From contig DGQP01000010.1 of assembly GCA_002400415.1 (NCBI GenBank), positions 1-48,975 of the forward strand: DNA of 48,975 nucleotides. The letters run 5' to 3'. Positions 1 through 8,233 of the stretch are shown here, one piece after another (the stretch's first letter is position 1; each line of letters opens with the position of its first letter). The translations under genes were made by a program, and so were the position numbers. Below the pieces are notes generated by a model. It searched no databases, had not been told where the DNA came from, and worked only from the letters and a program-made list of their open reading frames with translations. This stretch comes from Chitinophagaceae bacterium UBA4411 (GTDB lineage Bacteria > Bacteroidota > Bacteroidia > Chitinophagales > Chitinophagaceae).

Positions 1-1
1 C

Positions 2-400
2 TACGGTTTAACGGGGAGCTTTCACTTCAATGTCAATTTGAAGATGAAGCTTGCTGTGCTGTTGACCTGTTTGATGTTTCTCTATGTCTATGTTGATTAT
101 TCCCACTTATATATGCCGGTCCAGGTAAAAGATATTCTCATAGGGGGAGCTTTAAATTTGATAGTACGCAGGAGTTTCTCGTAGCAGCAATCACCTCGAT
201 GATCATTCCTGCACTGATGATTTTCCTTTCTGTTGCCCCCACCCAAAGCAAATCGCTTGGCAAATATCATTAGCCGCAGTGTATTCCCCTTTACCTTGTT
301 AAACTTGTCAGGAGAAACCTGGATGCACATACAGTTTGGCACTACTGCAGAGGTCATACTTCTTTGTTATGCATGGAACTGGCCCCGTATTGAAACGTGA
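2..400 (+). pseudogene. Decayed DUF6326-like four-helix membrane protein
   Basis: Three + strand frames each hold part of one membrane protein. Frame 1 (from base 2) reads MKLAVLLTCLMFLYVYVDYS followed by a MPVQVKDIL stretch. A second frame from about base 150 reads QEFLVAAITSMIIPALMIFL. A third from about base 260 reads GETWMHIQFGTTAEVILLCY and ends WNWPRIET before a TGA at 398-400. This order (MFLYVYVDY, IPALMIFLS, LNLSGETW, YAWNWP) is what I remember of DUF6326 family proteins, small four-helix membrane proteins of unknown function. At least two frameshifts are needed and the 5' end is beyond the window. It is most likely a dead gene; the family name is from memory and not from a search. 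Confidence 0.6.
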
Positions 401-837
401 AAAATGTTTCTGGCTATTGGAATGATGGTTTTGGTGAATGAAAACCCGGGTATCTTCGGCATTAATACAAGCACTGCATTGGCTCAGTTTATTATTTATA
501 CGGTTCTCAGCAAATGAAACAAGCCTGCAGTCACGCCCCTGGCGCTCAACAACGGCAGTAAAAGGAAAAAGAACCAGGTAACACACAATTCCTTTTAACC
601 CACATTCAATGTGTTTTTGCCTGTATTTAATGGTTTATATCCCTTTTATTTTCCCCGGCTGCTGATCTTGCCGTAAAATCAGTATCTGTGTAGCAAAAAA
701 ACTACCAGGATTGTTGTTCATGCTATGCTGTATGGCAATTCATCTGAATACGCAATCGGGGGGGGGACAATGGCATACGGGCGGCAACGTTACAGGCAAC
801 GCTGAAACAACATATATATATTTAAAAAATAAAGAAA
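401..837. other. Intergenic stretch with weak hairpin and G9 run
   Basis: No convincing gene is seen between the decayed gene and the CDS at 838. A short hairpin at 601-613 (CACAT, loop TCA, ATGTG) is followed by five T at 614-618 and could be a weak + strand terminator. A run of nine G lies at 758-766, about 70 bases before the next start. An open frame on the - strand around 308-586 has no recognisable features and I treat it as chance. Confidence 0.4.
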
Positions 838-1596
838 ATGGAAAGAGAAATATTAAAACAACTACAGGAGATTGAAAATCGGTATAAAAGGATGAAGCAA
901 TTTTTCATAGGGTTTGTCAGCCTCACACTGATCGGTTTGATCAGTTTTGGATTCGCTAAAACCGACAAATTCTCTTTGATCAGGGCGAAAGGAATCATCA
1001 TTGAAGATGAAAATGGTAAAGACAGAATTTTGATTGGAGCACCTGTACCTTATTCAAAGGATAGGGTCAGGACAGATACTAACTTAGTAAGAAAATATTT
1101 TGCAAGTGAAATTTATCCCAAAGATCCAGACCAATACATGGAATGGTATAAAAAATACAGGCATGCTGCGCTTGGAATAGTGGTAATGAATGAAAAGGGA
1201 ATAGATGTCATGCAGGCAGGTGATCAATTATCGGATCCCAATGTAGGCAGAAGGATCTTTTTACCTACCGGTATTCTCTTAAATAACCAAAAAGGACTGG
1301 AAGTAGGTGGTTTTGGTACGCATACATTTGACGATGGGAGAAGTGGGGTGGCATTGGGCCTAGATGATCCGGGTAACGGCAGGGAAGCTTTTCATGCGCT
1401 GGTGCTGTCGGACGGAACCCGGGCTTTGATACTCCAGGATGCAAATGGAAAATTGGTGCTTGGATTTGGAAACTCCGGTACCACTATATTCCGTAATAAA
1501 GATAGCCTGAACTTTGTAGGTATAAAGTATTTTGACAAGAAAGATAGCCTGCTGTGGGAACAGAAAATGAATAAAACAGGCAGTAGCAGGAAATAA
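838..1596 (+). CDS. Membrane-anchored protein of unknown function
   Basis: 252 residues. The first ~20 residues are charged and helical (MEREILKQLQEIENRYKRMK), followed by one hydrophobic segment at about residues 21-41, so the protein is probably anchored in the inner membrane with the rest outside the cytoplasm. The remainder is beta-rich with repeated glycine/aspartate turns such as IIEDENGKDRILIGAP and LILQDANGKLVLGFG, which look like two copies of one beta unit at either end of the domain. I do not recognise a family with a known function. It stands alone: the next gene starts 135 bases downstream. The start ATG follows an A-rich leader, as is usual in Bacteroidota. Confidence 0.75.
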   Translation: MEREILKQLQEIENRYKRMKQFFIGFVSLTLIGLISFGFAKTDKFSLIRAKGIIIEDENGKDRILIGAPVPYSKDRVRTDTNLVRKYFASEIYPKDPDQYMEWYKKYRHAALGIVVMNEKGIDVMQAGDQLSDPNVGRRIFLPTGILLNNQKGLEVGGFGTHTFDDGRSGVALGLDDPGNGREAFHALVLSDGTRALILQDANGKLVLGFGNSGTTIFRNKDSLNFVGIKYFDKKDSLLWEQKMNKTGSSRK

Positions 1597-1731
1597 AAAT
1601 ATGTCGTCGGCTTCGCGTATGCCGGAAGTTACCTTTACTTTTGGCAAACACTTTAAAGAAGTAGGAAGAGCAAAGGCGTATGCAACAATGACATCCTGTG
1701 ATCTGGAGTCAGTAACCGGTAATAAATTTAC

Positions 1732-2775
1732 ATGAAACGCATCCGCTACTTAAGTACATGGTATTTTGGGCTGATCTTTACAGTGCTCTATTCATCGTTT
1801 ATCTTTTACCTTTTTGCCACCCTGCACCCGGACGGTACGCCTTCGGACTGGGAAAGTTTCTTATTTTACATTGTAGCTGGGCTCGCAACTTATTCTTCCA
1901 TTTATTTCTGTTATCGCCTCCTACGTAAAAAGGAAAACAGGATGTCGGTTGGATCTTTTTTCACCTTGCTTTTTGTAGTCAGCCTGCTTTTGTTTCCTGT
2001 TGTTTATGGAATTTATTATGGCGTCATTGTAAACAGGATGATATACCGAGGCGGTGCCACCATTGCAATTATATTGCGTGAAGCCAGGATTATGGTGGGT
2101 GTATTTCATGTACCCATATGCTTTTCAATTATTGTGGGACTGTTCAACGAAAAAGTATTCCGACTTAACCAGGACATCCTTGAAAAAGAGAAAATGCTTT
2201 CAGAAACCCGCCTGGTACAATTGCAACAGCAGGTAGATCCGCATTTTCTATTCAACAATCTGAATATCCTGTCTGCACTCATTCAAAGTTCGCCGGCCCG
2301 AGCAGAAATATTTTCGCTGCGGCTATCAGAACTGTACCGGTATCGTCTGCGGTCAGGCAGGCAGCCATTGGTTACACTGCAGGATGAACTGCAATATATG
2401 CAGGATTACTTATACCTGCTCCACTCACGTTTCGGGGATGCATTCCGGCTGGACTTACAGGAAATGGAAATCTCCTTGAAAGAGGAGTTATTTATCGTAA
2501 CCGGCACCCTGCAATTATTGCTTGAAAATGTGGTGAAGCACAATACAGCTTCTTTGCAACAGCCGCTTACCATCCGGGTCCGGATCAATAATGAAATGCT
2601 GCTGATGGAAAATGAAGTTCGTTCCCGGGAAGCTGTTTCCGAAGGGGTGGGTCTGAAAAACCTGGAACGCCGCTACCAGATATTGTCTGGGGAAAAAATA
2701 AGTTACGGAACGGCGGACGGTGTCTTCCGTGTACAGATATCTTTGATCAAACAATTAAAATTGCATGGTACATGA
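1732..2775 (+). CDS. LytS-type sensor histidine kinase
   Basis: 347 residues. Four hydrophobic segments (about residues 12-30, 43-62, 76-100 and 120-138) form a membrane sensor without a large external domain. Then comes a short coiled coil and the His_kinase domain: the phospho-acceptor is His171 in QQVDPHFLFNNLNILSAL (most relatives have NPHF, here DPHF). The ATP-binding part has LLLENVVKHN with Asn266 and a C-terminal GVGLKNLERRYQIL box. The product should autophosphorylate and pass phosphate to the regulator encoded next, whose ATG overlaps this gene's stop (ATGA, four bases). The signal sensed cannot be told. It is less like the other two kinases of the window than those are to each other. 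Confidence 0.93.
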   Translation: MKRIRYLSTWYFGLIFTVLYSSFIFYLFATLHPDGTPSDWESFLFYIVAGLATYSSIYFCYRLLRKKENRMSVGSFFTLLFVVSLLLFPVVYGIYYGVIVNRMIYRGGATIAIILREARIMVGVFHVPICFSIIVGLFNEKVFRLNQDILEKEKMLSETRLVQLQQQVDPHFLFNNLNILSALIQSSPARAEIFSLRLSELYRYRLRSGRQPLVTLQDELQYMQDYLYLLHSRFGDAFRLDLQEMEISLKEELFIVTGTLQLLLENVVKHNTASLQQPLTIRVRINNEMLLMENEVRSREAVSEGVGLKNLERRYQILSGEKISYGTADGVFRVQISLIKQLKLHGT

Positions 2776-3533
2776 ATGTAGTAATCGTTGAAGATGAATT
2801 GCCTGCAGCGGAGCAAATGCGGAGTTTTATAAATCGTTACAAAGAGCCTGTCACTATCAGTGGAATGTACAGCAGTTGTGCAGAGATCATCCGTCATCTT
2901 GACGGAAACGATAGTATTGATGTGGTATTCTGTGATATTGAACTCCGTGACGGCAACGCACTTTCCGCCCTTCAGCAAACGGATCTGAAAACGGTTATTA
3001 TTTTTACCACGGCCTATGATCATTTTTGGAATGAATCTTTGCAGCATAATGGCATTGATTATTTACTCAAGCCCTTCACTGCCCAAAAAGTACACGATGC
3101 CCTTGATAAGGTGATGGCCTTAAAACGAATCTTTACGAAAGATAATTTGTTGCTCAGGCAACTCTCCGGGATGTTACAGCAAAAGCCGGACAACAGCTAC
3201 AGGAAACGTTTTCCGGTAAGAATAGCCGGGGAACTCTTTATTATTGATATTGCCGATGTGATTTTTTTTCGCATCAGCAACGGGGTCATTTTTGCGGTGG
3301 CGGGAGAAAAGAAAAAATACCCGCTGATGGAAGAAACCCTTTCCGCATTGGAAGAACAATTGGACCCTCAGCAATTCTTCCGGGTAAACCGCTCCGATAT
3401 GGTCAACATAAATTTTATTCGGTCTATCCGTATTACGGAAGGAAACGATTACACCATAGTACTGAAAAATATAGAGGATCAGCTTGCCGTAAGCCAGTCA
3501 AGAATTACCCAGCTGAAAGAATGGTTTGCCTGA
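2772..3533 (+). CDS. LytTR-family response regulator
   Basis: 253 residues. Residues 1-120 are a receiver domain: acidic pocket VIVEDE at 4-9, phospho-acceptor Asp55 in FCDIELRDG, and the conserved lysine in DYLLKPF. Residues about 145-253 are a LytTR DNA-binding domain (RFPVRIAGELFIIDIADVIF to FFRVNRSDMVNINFI). It overlaps the kinase gene by four bases, so the two are translated together and form one two-component system. LytTR proteins bind pairs of ~9-base direct repeats; no target of this one can be pointed out here. The next gene is 238 bases away. Confidence 0.94.
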   Translation: MNVVIVEDELPAAEQMRSFINRYKEPVTISGMYSSCAEIIRHLDGNDSIDVVFCDIELRDGNALSALQQTDLKTVIIFTTAYDHFWNESLQHNGIDYLLKPFTAQKVHDALDKVMALKRIFTKDNLLLRQLSGMLQQKPDNSYRKRFPVRIAGELFIIDIADVIFFRISNGVIFAVAGEKKKYPLMEETLSALEEQLDPQQFFRVNRSDMVNINFIRSIRITEGNDYTIVLKNIEDQLAVSQSRITQLKEWFA

Positions 3534-3771
3534 TAGATAATAATTACGGCCTTCAGAACTGTAGTATCCATCCAGCAAATTACCGGCAGTTTCTTGTATG
3601 TAAAAATGTCAATTGAACATTACTCCCAAACTGTAACAGCAAAATCATAAATTTACAAAGTAGATGGCCCTAAATTATAACTTCCCGGCAGCCTGGCCTG
3701 CAATTTTCGTATTGCGGTGGGTTGTTTTCACCAATCGGTAAGCATATTTATCTGTTCTCCAAACAAATTTT

Positions 3772-4341
3772 ATGATTTCCCCCGAATTCCTGTTTAGTAA
3801 CATCCCTGAAAAACAGTCAAAATATTTTTTTTCCATCATTCAAAAAATAGGCAAAGAAAAGCAGGTTGCAAAAGGAGAAAAAATAATCCGGCACGGGTCC
3901 CACCCTTCTTTCTTCTTTTATATTGTAGATGGTGCGTTCAAAACCTCCATCATCAAAAATGATAAAGCCTATATCCTGGGCTTCACCTTCAGGGGTGACC
4001 TGGATTGCTGCCCCGCTTCCTTGTGGAAAGGGATGGCGAATAATTTTACCATCGAAGCTGTTACCGACAGTACCGTCCTGGTATGCGAATTAAAGGATTT
4101 CCAAAATGCCTGTCCGTCAAAAAAATATTACACTATTACGACGAATATCATGTCCAATTACGTATCCATCCTTGAAAACAGGGTGATAGAAGCCCTTTCC
4201 TTAACGGCAGAACAACGCTATAACAAATTGCTTTTGCAGCAACCCCATCTGGTGGAGAACATCCCCCTTGCCCAGATCGCCGCCTATTTAGGTATTACGC
4301 AGGAACGGCTGAGTCGTATCCGTAAAAAACGAAAGGTTTGA
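3772..4341 (+). CDS. Crp/Fnr-family transcriptional regulator
   Basis: 189 residues, the usual length of the short Bacteroidota Crp/Fnr proteins. Residues 15-115 form the cyclic-nucleotide-binding-like beta roll (GEKIIRHGSHPSFFFYIVDG, then FRGDLDCCPASL). A long dimerisation helix follows at 120-150 (NIMSNYVSILENRVIEALSL), then a helix-turn-helix at about 165-186 (IPLAQIAAYLGITQERLSRI). I see no Fnr-type N-terminal cysteine cluster, and CC at 83-84 is not a known iron-sulphur site, so the effector is unknown. The stop codon lies in a perfect palindrome (4337-4352) that fits an FNR/DNR-type operator, suggesting the protein could control the gene downstream. Confidence 0.9.
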   Translation: MISPEFLFSNIPEKQSKYFFSIIQKIGKEKQVAKGEKIIRHGSHPSFFFYIVDGAFKTSIIKNDKAYILGFTFRGDLDCCPASLWKGMANNFTIEAVTDSTVLVCELKDFQNACPSKKYYTITTNIMSNYVSILENRVIEALSLTAEQRYNKLLLQQPHLVENIPLAQIAAYLGITQERLSRIRKKRKV

Positions 4342-4352
4342 CCTAGGTCAAA
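4337..4352. promoter_or_regulatory. Perfect 16-base palindrome, FNR/DNR-like operator candidate
   Basis: TTTGACCTAGGTCAAA is its own reverse complement and contains TTGAC-N4-GTCAA, the general form of FNR/DNR-type sites. It covers the TGA stop of the Crp/Fnr gene. Its centre lies about 40 bases upstream of the start point expected from the TAnnTTTG element at 4374-4381, close to the position of class II activator sites. Binding by the neighbouring regulator is inferred. Confidence 0.5.
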
Positions 4353-4373
4353 TCATACAGTACAGCACTGCAC

Positions 4374-4381
4374 TACATTTG
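4374..4381 (+). promoter_or_regulatory. Bacteroidota -7 promoter element candidate
   Basis: TACATTTG fits TAnnTTTG, the -7 element of the main Bacteroidota sigma factor. It is about 140 bases before the ATG at 4523, leaving a long leader. No TTTG-type -33 box sits at the normal distance, consistent with a promoter that needs an activator bound at the palindrome just upstream. Confidence 0.35.
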
Positions 4382-4522
4382 CCTCCGTTCACAACACTGG
4401 TAACGAATGAATAACATCAGGGGGCAATCCCTTCCTTTTTTACCCTTACCAATAATCATTGGAAAGCAGAATTGGAATAGACCCGTTACTATTATCATTT
4501 CTATTTAAAAGGCAACCGCATT

Positions 4523-5608
4523 ATGATCCGGATTTTCTCAACAACATGCTTGCTTTTACTTGTTACAGTTGTCAGCGGGCAAAAAACAAGTCAGTTTGCA
4601 GATTCCATTCGAAGAGTATATACTATTCCTGAACTGAGTTATGCGGTAGTGAATAGCAGAACTACACTTGAAATAGCAGCATCAGGAAGGCATTCCATTG
4701 ACCTTCCGGATACCGCCACATTGAAAGACAGGTTTCATATTGGTTCCAATACCAAGGCCATGACAGCATTTATGATTGCCAGCTATGTGGAAAAAGGGAA
4801 ATTAAAATGGGCAACAAAATTCTTTGACGTGTTCCCGGAATGGAAAGGCAAATGCAATCCGGCCTATGTAAATATTACCTTGCAGGATTTGTTGTCACAC
4901 AAAGCAGGGATACAGCCCTTCCAGGGAGAAAACGACCCGCCCCTACCTGACTTCAAAGGAACAAATCCGGAGAAAAGAAAGCAATTTGGCCAGTTTGTAT
5001 TAACATTAGAACCTGTGAAGCCTGACGAACAGCACCCGTTCATTTATTCAAATGCCGGTTATACCCTGGCCACATTAATGGTGGAAAAAGTCACGAATAA
5101 AAGTTGGGAGCAACTGGTAGAAAAAGTGTTCAATAAAGACCTGAAACTAAATGTGCAATTATCCTGGCCAGAAAACCAAAAACGAAAAGACACCTGGGGA
5201 CATAGTACAGAAAATGACACCCTCAAACCGGTTCCTTCAACGAATGATTATCATTTAGATTATACGGAACCGGCAGGTGACCTGAATATTACACTGAAAG
5301 ACTACATTCAATTCATCCGGCTTAACTTAAAAGGACTAAAAGGCCAGGACAATTATTTGAAAGCAGAAACCTATAGATTCATCCACAATGGAGTAAAAAA
5401 TTATTCCTTAGGTTGGTTCAATATTTATGAAAACGGGAATGAGTTATCTGTTCATTCAGGGACTGGTGCATTTACCTATTTCACGATTGTACATATCGAC
5501 AGGTTAAAGGACACCGCTTATATTATTTTCACCAACTCCTTCAATGCGGACACCCAGCAAGGGGTCAGGCAGCTGATGAGAAAGCTGAAAGAAAATTACG
5601 GTAACTGA
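4523..5608 (+). CDS. Secreted serine hydrolase, beta-lactamase class C fold
   Basis: 361 residues with a signal peptide (residues 1-20, ending VVSGQ). The penicillin-binding/AmpC-like fold is shown by three motifs: Ser75-x-x-Lys78 in HIGSNTKAM, Tyr175-x-Asn177 in FIYSNAGYTL, and HSGTG at 311-315 in the place of KTG. The enzyme should act in the periplasm as an esterase or peptidase on D-amino-acid or ester substrates; a true beta-lactamase role is not implied. It lacks the extra C-terminal beta domains carried by the larger relative at 14689-16500. It follows the Crp/Fnr gene and may be controlled by the palindrome and promoter element in between. Confidence 0.9.
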   Translation: MIRIFSTTCLLLLVTVVSGQKTSQFADSIRRVYTIPELSYAVVNSRTTLEIAASGRHSIDLPDTATLKDRFHIGSNTKAMTAFMIASYVEKGKLKWATKFFDVFPEWKGKCNPAYVNITLQDLLSHKAGIQPFQGENDPPLPDFKGTNPEKRKQFGQFVLTLEPVKPDEQHPFIYSNAGYTLATLMVEKVTNKSWEQLVEKVFNKDLKLNVQLSWPENQKRKDTWGHSTENDTLKPVPSTNDYHLDYTEPAGDLNITLKDYIQFIRLNLKGLKGQDNYLKAETYRFIHNGVKNYSLGWFNIYENGNELSVHSGTGAFTYFTIVHIDRLKDTAYIIFTNSFNADTQQGVRQLMRKLKENYGN

Positions 5609-5824
5609 CAGGTTGTTAAAGAAATTTGAAATTGCGGCTGCTGATCCCTAAGCAATGGCCCGTTGAATTGAATAACATACAGAAAGAAAATTTCCATCTA
5701 CAGAAACGTTGCAATAAATCTGTTGGTATACGGGCTTACTTCTAATTTCGTTTTGCAACAATGAATAGTGCAGATCAATAATACTGTACCCCACTGTTGA
5801 CTCCTTAACCTTAAAAACACAAAT

Positions 5825-6259
5825 ATGAAAATAAAAAAAAGGGCCTTCCTTACAGTTGCTGTGCTGGCCACCTTGGTTTCCTGCAAAAAAGAAAAAGCTG
5901 CACAGCCTTGCGAAAGGACAACAGCAGGCATCAGCGGAAGCTATAAGCTGAAATCCATTGAATACAGGATGACACCAACGGCCACACCAGTAGATTTTAT
6001 GGCCTTCCTGGATCCCTGCGAGAAAGATGATATCATTCAACTCAAAAATGACGGGACCTGGATCTATACGGATGCCGGATCAGTATGTACACCCTCCAAT
6101 GCGGACAATGGCACCTGGAGCTTATCGGGAAATGTCATCACCAGTGACGGGGTGGTAAGTGGTACGATCCAGAGTTATGATTGCAGTACCCTGGTTTGTT
6201 ATACAGAGAATGTAACGGTACCTGGTGACCGCTATATTCAAACCCTGGTAAAACAGTGA
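5825..6259 (+). CDS. Small lipocalin-like lipoprotein
   Basis: 144 residues. Residues 1-20 are a lipoprotein signal ending LATLVSC, with Cys20 as the lipidation site. The mature part starts GISGSYKLKSIEYR and has KNDGTWIYTDAG and NADNGTWSLSGNVIT, the pattern of the lipocalin-like (DUF5004/DUF4923-type) lipoproteins common in Bacteroidota: a beta barrel with a G-x-W motif and repeated strands. No enzyme function is known. Cysteines at about residues 29, 57 and 82 could form disulphides. It is a single gene with 185 bases before the next CDS. Confidence 0.8.
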   Translation: MKIKKRAFLTVAVLATLVSCKKEKAAQPCERTTAGISGSYKLKSIEYRMTPTATPVDFMAFLDPCEKDDIIQLKNDGTWIYTDAGSVCTPSNADNGTWSLSGNVITSDGVVSGTIQSYDCSTLVCYTENVTVPGDRYIQTLVKQ

Positions 6260-6444
6260 CAGCGGTGCCAGCCGGTACTGTTTATTGGTGAATGCCTGAT
6301 AAACGGGCATTGTTACTTCAACCATCACTGCAAACGCCGATAATGCCGGTAGTTTTACCCGTTCTGCATTAGTCATGTTTTGGTAGAAAAAGGGCCGCAG
6401 ATTTCAATCCGGCCTTACCATTTAATACTTAAAAAATACAGGTT

Positions 6445-6996
6445 ATGAAAACAAAATTTTCATTAGCGCTCACGTTACTATGCCTGCAGTTCAGCAGCTA
6501 TGCACAAAAAGAATCGTTTTCAATTTCAGCTTATGCCGGCATGTACGCCGGTTATTCCGAAGGAGGGGTGGTTGGGCCCGGTTTCGAAATCAAAGCCTCT
6601 AAAAAAACATCTCCCGCTTCCTGGATCAGCCTGGGCCTTGGTTATACCAACTTTCGTTCAACAAAAAAATCTGTAAGTGGTTACAACATAAGAACAAGAT
6701 TAGTACCGTTACTGCTTGGATACAGGAAATACTGGAACAAATTTTATGTCGAACCCCGGGCAGGGCTGGGAGAATTGGGTGGTAAGCTGAGTATAGGGGG
6801 CGATGTAAGCAGACCCTCAGCGCTGGCGTTTATGTACACACTGGGAACAGGTTATTCTTTTCGCAAATTGGATATCGGGCTGGAAGTACATGGAGGGGCA
6901 ATAGGTATCAGTTCACCGGATGCAGGCTTCTGGTATAACAAACGCCAGTATTATTCCGCAATAAAGGTTGGCACCCCGCTTTTTAAAATAAAATAA
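6445..6996 (+). CDS. Small outer-membrane beta-barrel-type protein
   Basis: 183 residues. A signal peptide (MKTKFSLALTLLCLQFSSYA, cleaved before QKE) is followed by alternating glycine/aromatic strands such as SAYAGMYAGYSEGGVVGPGF and LAFMYTLGTGYSF. This is the pattern of an eight-stranded OmpW/OmpA-like barrel. No specific function can be given. It ends 532 bases before the convergent LytTR regulator. Confidence 0.72.
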   Translation: MKTKFSLALTLLCLQFSSYAQKESFSISAYAGMYAGYSEGGVVGPGFEIKASKKTSPASWISLGLGYTNFRSTKKSVSGYNIRTRLVPLLLGYRKYWNKFYVEPRAGLGELGGKLSIGGDVSRPSALAFMYTLGTGYSFRKLDIGLEVHGGAIGISSPDAGFWYNKRQYYSAIKVGTPLFKIK

Positions 6997-7528
6997 TGAC
7001 AAGGCTCAAACTTGTTTACAATAAACGCTGACGTAAAAAAAAGGTAGTGAGTGGTTGTTCAGCAGGAAAAGATATCCTACTTCAAACCGGCGTGGAATTA
7101 ATCATGTATACCAATAGAAAAATAATTCATCACCGAGAGGCAGTTAATGTATACAAGGATAAAATCAAAAAGACCGGGGCTACAGAACGTTAAAAAAGGT
7201 ATACATAATGCAAGCCAAAAATAAGAATGTCCGTTGATTGCCATTTAATTTCACCGGCAGGATAAAATGGACCCGATAATAATTTATCCGGAACGAATTC
7301 AGTTCACTGGTGTGAGTAAACAGCACATCCCTCAAAGCAGCAGTATATCATATAGGAAATGCAAAATGGTTAGTTTGGTTGGAAAAGATCCAACTGCCCG
7401 TTACCTGGTGAGTAACGTACGCAGGTAGTGTCTACTACCTGCTATTTTTCTGTGAAGCCCTAACCACAAAATAGCAGCAATTAATTGGTGAACGGAAGAC
7501 CAAGGAGGAACACCATCGATGGCCTGCT
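6997..7528. other. Long intergenic stretch between convergent genes
   Basis: 532 bases without a supported CDS. The only strong structure is the terminator-like hairpin at 7421-7449. I see no tRNA-like or coding signal between 6997 and 7420, although the terminator would fit an unannotated short + strand transcript ending there. Confidence 0.4.
7421..7449 (+). terminator. Rho-independent terminator candidate
   Basis: GCAGGTAGT (7421-7429), loop GTCT, then ACTACCTGC (7434-7442) form a perfect nine-pair stem, followed by TATTTTT. It is oriented for + strand transcripts and lies 425 bases past the last + strand stop, which is unusually far. Confidence 0.65.
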
Positions 7529-8233
7529 TTAGTCTCTTTTAAAGTAGGTCATCTCTTTTCGGAATGCAGCCCCGATACTGATCCGCTTCCCGTTGATCTC
7601 AACATATTCCTTATTATAAGATTCGATCTTATCAATCGCAACAATAAAGGAACGCTGGATACGCCGGAACCGTTCCGGGGGAAGTAATTTTTCCAACTCG
7701 GTCGTACTGATCTTGGAAAGATAGCTGGTCTTTTGCGTTACGATCCTTACGTACTCCCGGCTGCTTTCGATATACTGGATTTCGTCAAATATGATCTTCA
7801 CTTTTTTGCGGTCGATCGTTAAAAACAGGAAATCATCAACAGCCACAGAACGCTTCGCCAGTGCATGGCGGGCGTTGATCTCCTTGATGGCTTTATTGAC
7901 AGAAAGCAGGAAACGGTCAAATGAAAATGGCTTCAGCAGGTAATCAGTAACACCTAATTCAAATCCTTCGATGGCATATTCGTGATAGGCCGTGGTGAGC
8001 ACAACGGCCGGGGTGTTCGTCAGGGTCCGCAGGAAATCGAGGCCTTTTAGTTCAGGCAGATGAATATCAAGGAACAATATATCGGTTTCCTCCTGTTGCA
8101 ACTGGTGACCGGCACTGATCGCTTCCCTGAATTCCCCCTGAAGTTGAAGATGGGGCACCCGCTGAATAAAATTCTTCAAAATATTCGTGGCAGGTGGCTC
8201 GTCCTCGACGATAATAACTTTATACTTTTCCAT
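7529..8233 (-). CDS. LytTR-family response regulator
   Basis: 234 residues from the ATG at 8233; a further upstream in-frame ATG (8281) would only add a non-homologous MKQRVSRCICLYILTV tail inside the kinase gene. The receiver domain has VIIVEDE at 6-12, phospho-acceptor Asp56 in FLDIHLPELKG and Lys101 in DYLLKPFSF. The LytTR domain occupies about 135-234 (FLFLTIDRKKVKIIFDEIQY to RRIQRSFIVAIDKIESYNKE). The start overlaps the end of the kinase gene by 14 bases, so the two form one two-component system. It is closely similar to the regulator at 45226-45918 (both have FLDIHLP-LKG, TTAYH-YA-EGF, LSKI/VRMSTTE-like stretches), pointing to a duplicated system. Confidence 0.94.
   Translation of the reverse strand: MEKYKVIIVEDEPPATNILKNFIQRVPHLQLQGEFREAISAGHQLQQEETDILFLDIHLPELKGLDFLRTLTNTPAVVLTTAYHEYAIEGFELGVTDYLLKPFSFDRFLLSVNKAIKEINARHALAKRSVAVDDFLFLTIDRKKVKIIFDEIQYIESSREYVRIVTQKTSYLSKISTTELEKLLPPERFRRIQRSFIVAIDKIESYNKEYVEINGKRISIGAAFRKEMTYFKRD

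Noticed and set aside
308..586. - strand open frame of 92 codons near the left edge
   Set aside because: No motif, no signal peptide, and it overlaps the decayed membrane gene on the other strand.
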